Positions 5,971 through 6,470 of a stretch of DNA of 6,470 bases are shown here, in pieces; the first letter of the stretch is position 1; every line of letters starts with the position of its first letter. The translations under genes and the position numbers were made by a program. Source of the DNA: Halovivax sp. (GTDB lineage: Archaea > Halobacteriota > Halobacteria > Halobacteriales > Natrialbaceae); the NCBI GenBank assembly GCA_007119345.1, contig SKPV01000284.1, positions 1-6,470 on the forward strand, read 5' to 3'. The notes below the pieces were generated by a model, which was not told where the DNA came from, ran no database searches, and saw only the letters and a program-made list of their open reading frames with translations.

Positions 5971-6470
5971 ATGAGAATTGCACACATAGCCACGCTCGAA
6001 GATTTCGGAACGCGATCGCTCGCGATCCACGGGATCATGGTGCTCGCGTTCGCGAACGCGATCCTCGTGGGGCTGCTCGTCGGGGGACAGCTGGGCCTCG
6101 TCTCGTTCGTCGCGCTGCTCAACTTCACCGCCGGACTGTGGGTCGCCCACTCGATCCACTCGCTCGGCAACGCCGTGAGCGACGACGAGTACGCCGGCGT
6201 CCTGAACGAGATCGTCGACACCGGCGCCAGCGAATCCGCGAGCGGGTTCGACGCCGGCCGCTTCGGGCGCCTGCTCGCGCTGATCGCGGCCGTGACGGCG
6301 ACGGCGCTCCTGACCTCCGCGCAGGTCCTGTCGGGGCCGTTGTTCTCGGTCGGCATCGTCGCCGTCGGCGCCATCGCGCTCGTGACCGCGATGGTCGGCT
6401 TCCTCATCGCGCTGGGGGCGTCCTACGACGAGTCCGAGGAGCGAACGATCGTCGAGATGGCTCGGCGTAC
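5971..6470 (+). CDS. Four-helix integral membrane protein, unknown function (partial, 3' end outside window)
   Basis: The frame is open from the ATG at 5971 to the window end (166 codons, no stop), so the C-terminus is missing. It starts MRIAHIATLEDFG and has hydrophobic helices at about 16-38, 42-62, 99-119 and 125-150. An acidic loop (68-96, with SDDEYAGVLNEIVD) joins the second and third helices, and a charged segment (YDESEERTIVEMARR) follows the fourth. Two helical hairpins of similar size suggest an internally paired layout. I do not recognise the family. The TATA box 27 nt upstream and strongly haloarchaeal codon use support it as a real gene transcribed on its own. Confidence 0.8.
   Translation, partial: MRIAHIATLEDFGTRSLAIHGIMVLAFANAILVGLLVGGQLGLVSFVALLNFTAGLWVAHSIHSLGNAVSDDEYAGVLNEIVDTGASESASGFDAGRFGRLLALIAAVTATALLTSAQVLSGPLFSVGIVAVGAIALVTAMVGFLIALGASYDESEERTIVEMARR

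Overview
The window looks like a haloarchaeal chromosome segment. It is very GC-rich, its proteins are strongly acidic (Asp/Glu-rich), the secreted protein carries a Tat-type lipoprotein signal followed by an Asp/Gly linker, and TATA-like boxes sit about 27 nt from starts. No mobile element, CRISPR array or restriction/defence gene is visible.

Layout: (1) positions 1-23 are the 3' end of a tRNA cut by the window edge, followed directly by a 9-bp hairpin. (2) 177-1259 and 1453-3660 (+) encode a two-gene TRAP transporter of the TAXI type: a lipid-anchored substrate-binding protein and a fused (small + large subunit) membrane permease. The 193-bp gap between them holds a 20-bp tandem repeat next to the permease start. 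(3) 3830-4678 (+) encodes an alpha/beta hydrolase with an Asp nucleophile (epoxide hydrolase/dehalogenase class). It converges on (4) 4708-5751 (-), an NADPH-dependent oxidoreductase of the zinc-free MDR (prostaglandin/leukotriene reductase, CurA-like) type. (5) After a 219-bp GC-rich gap, 5971-6470 (+) is the start of a four-helix membrane protein of unknown function that runs off the window.

The main discovery is in the substrate-binding protein. Its sequence is in circularly permuted order: the segment that forms the C-terminal half of ordinary TAXI proteins comes first, directly after the lipoprotein signal, and the ordinary N-terminal half comes last. Both halves look complete and are in frame, so this reads as a functional permuted protein and not a broken gene. 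It is paired with a normal-looking permease.

The transporter genes plausibly form one unit importing an organic acid or amino-acid-like solute (inference; the ligand cannot be read from the sequence). The hydrolase and the oxidoreductase are convergent, and nothing in the sequence ties them to the transporter's substrate. Statements about families are from memory; no search was run.
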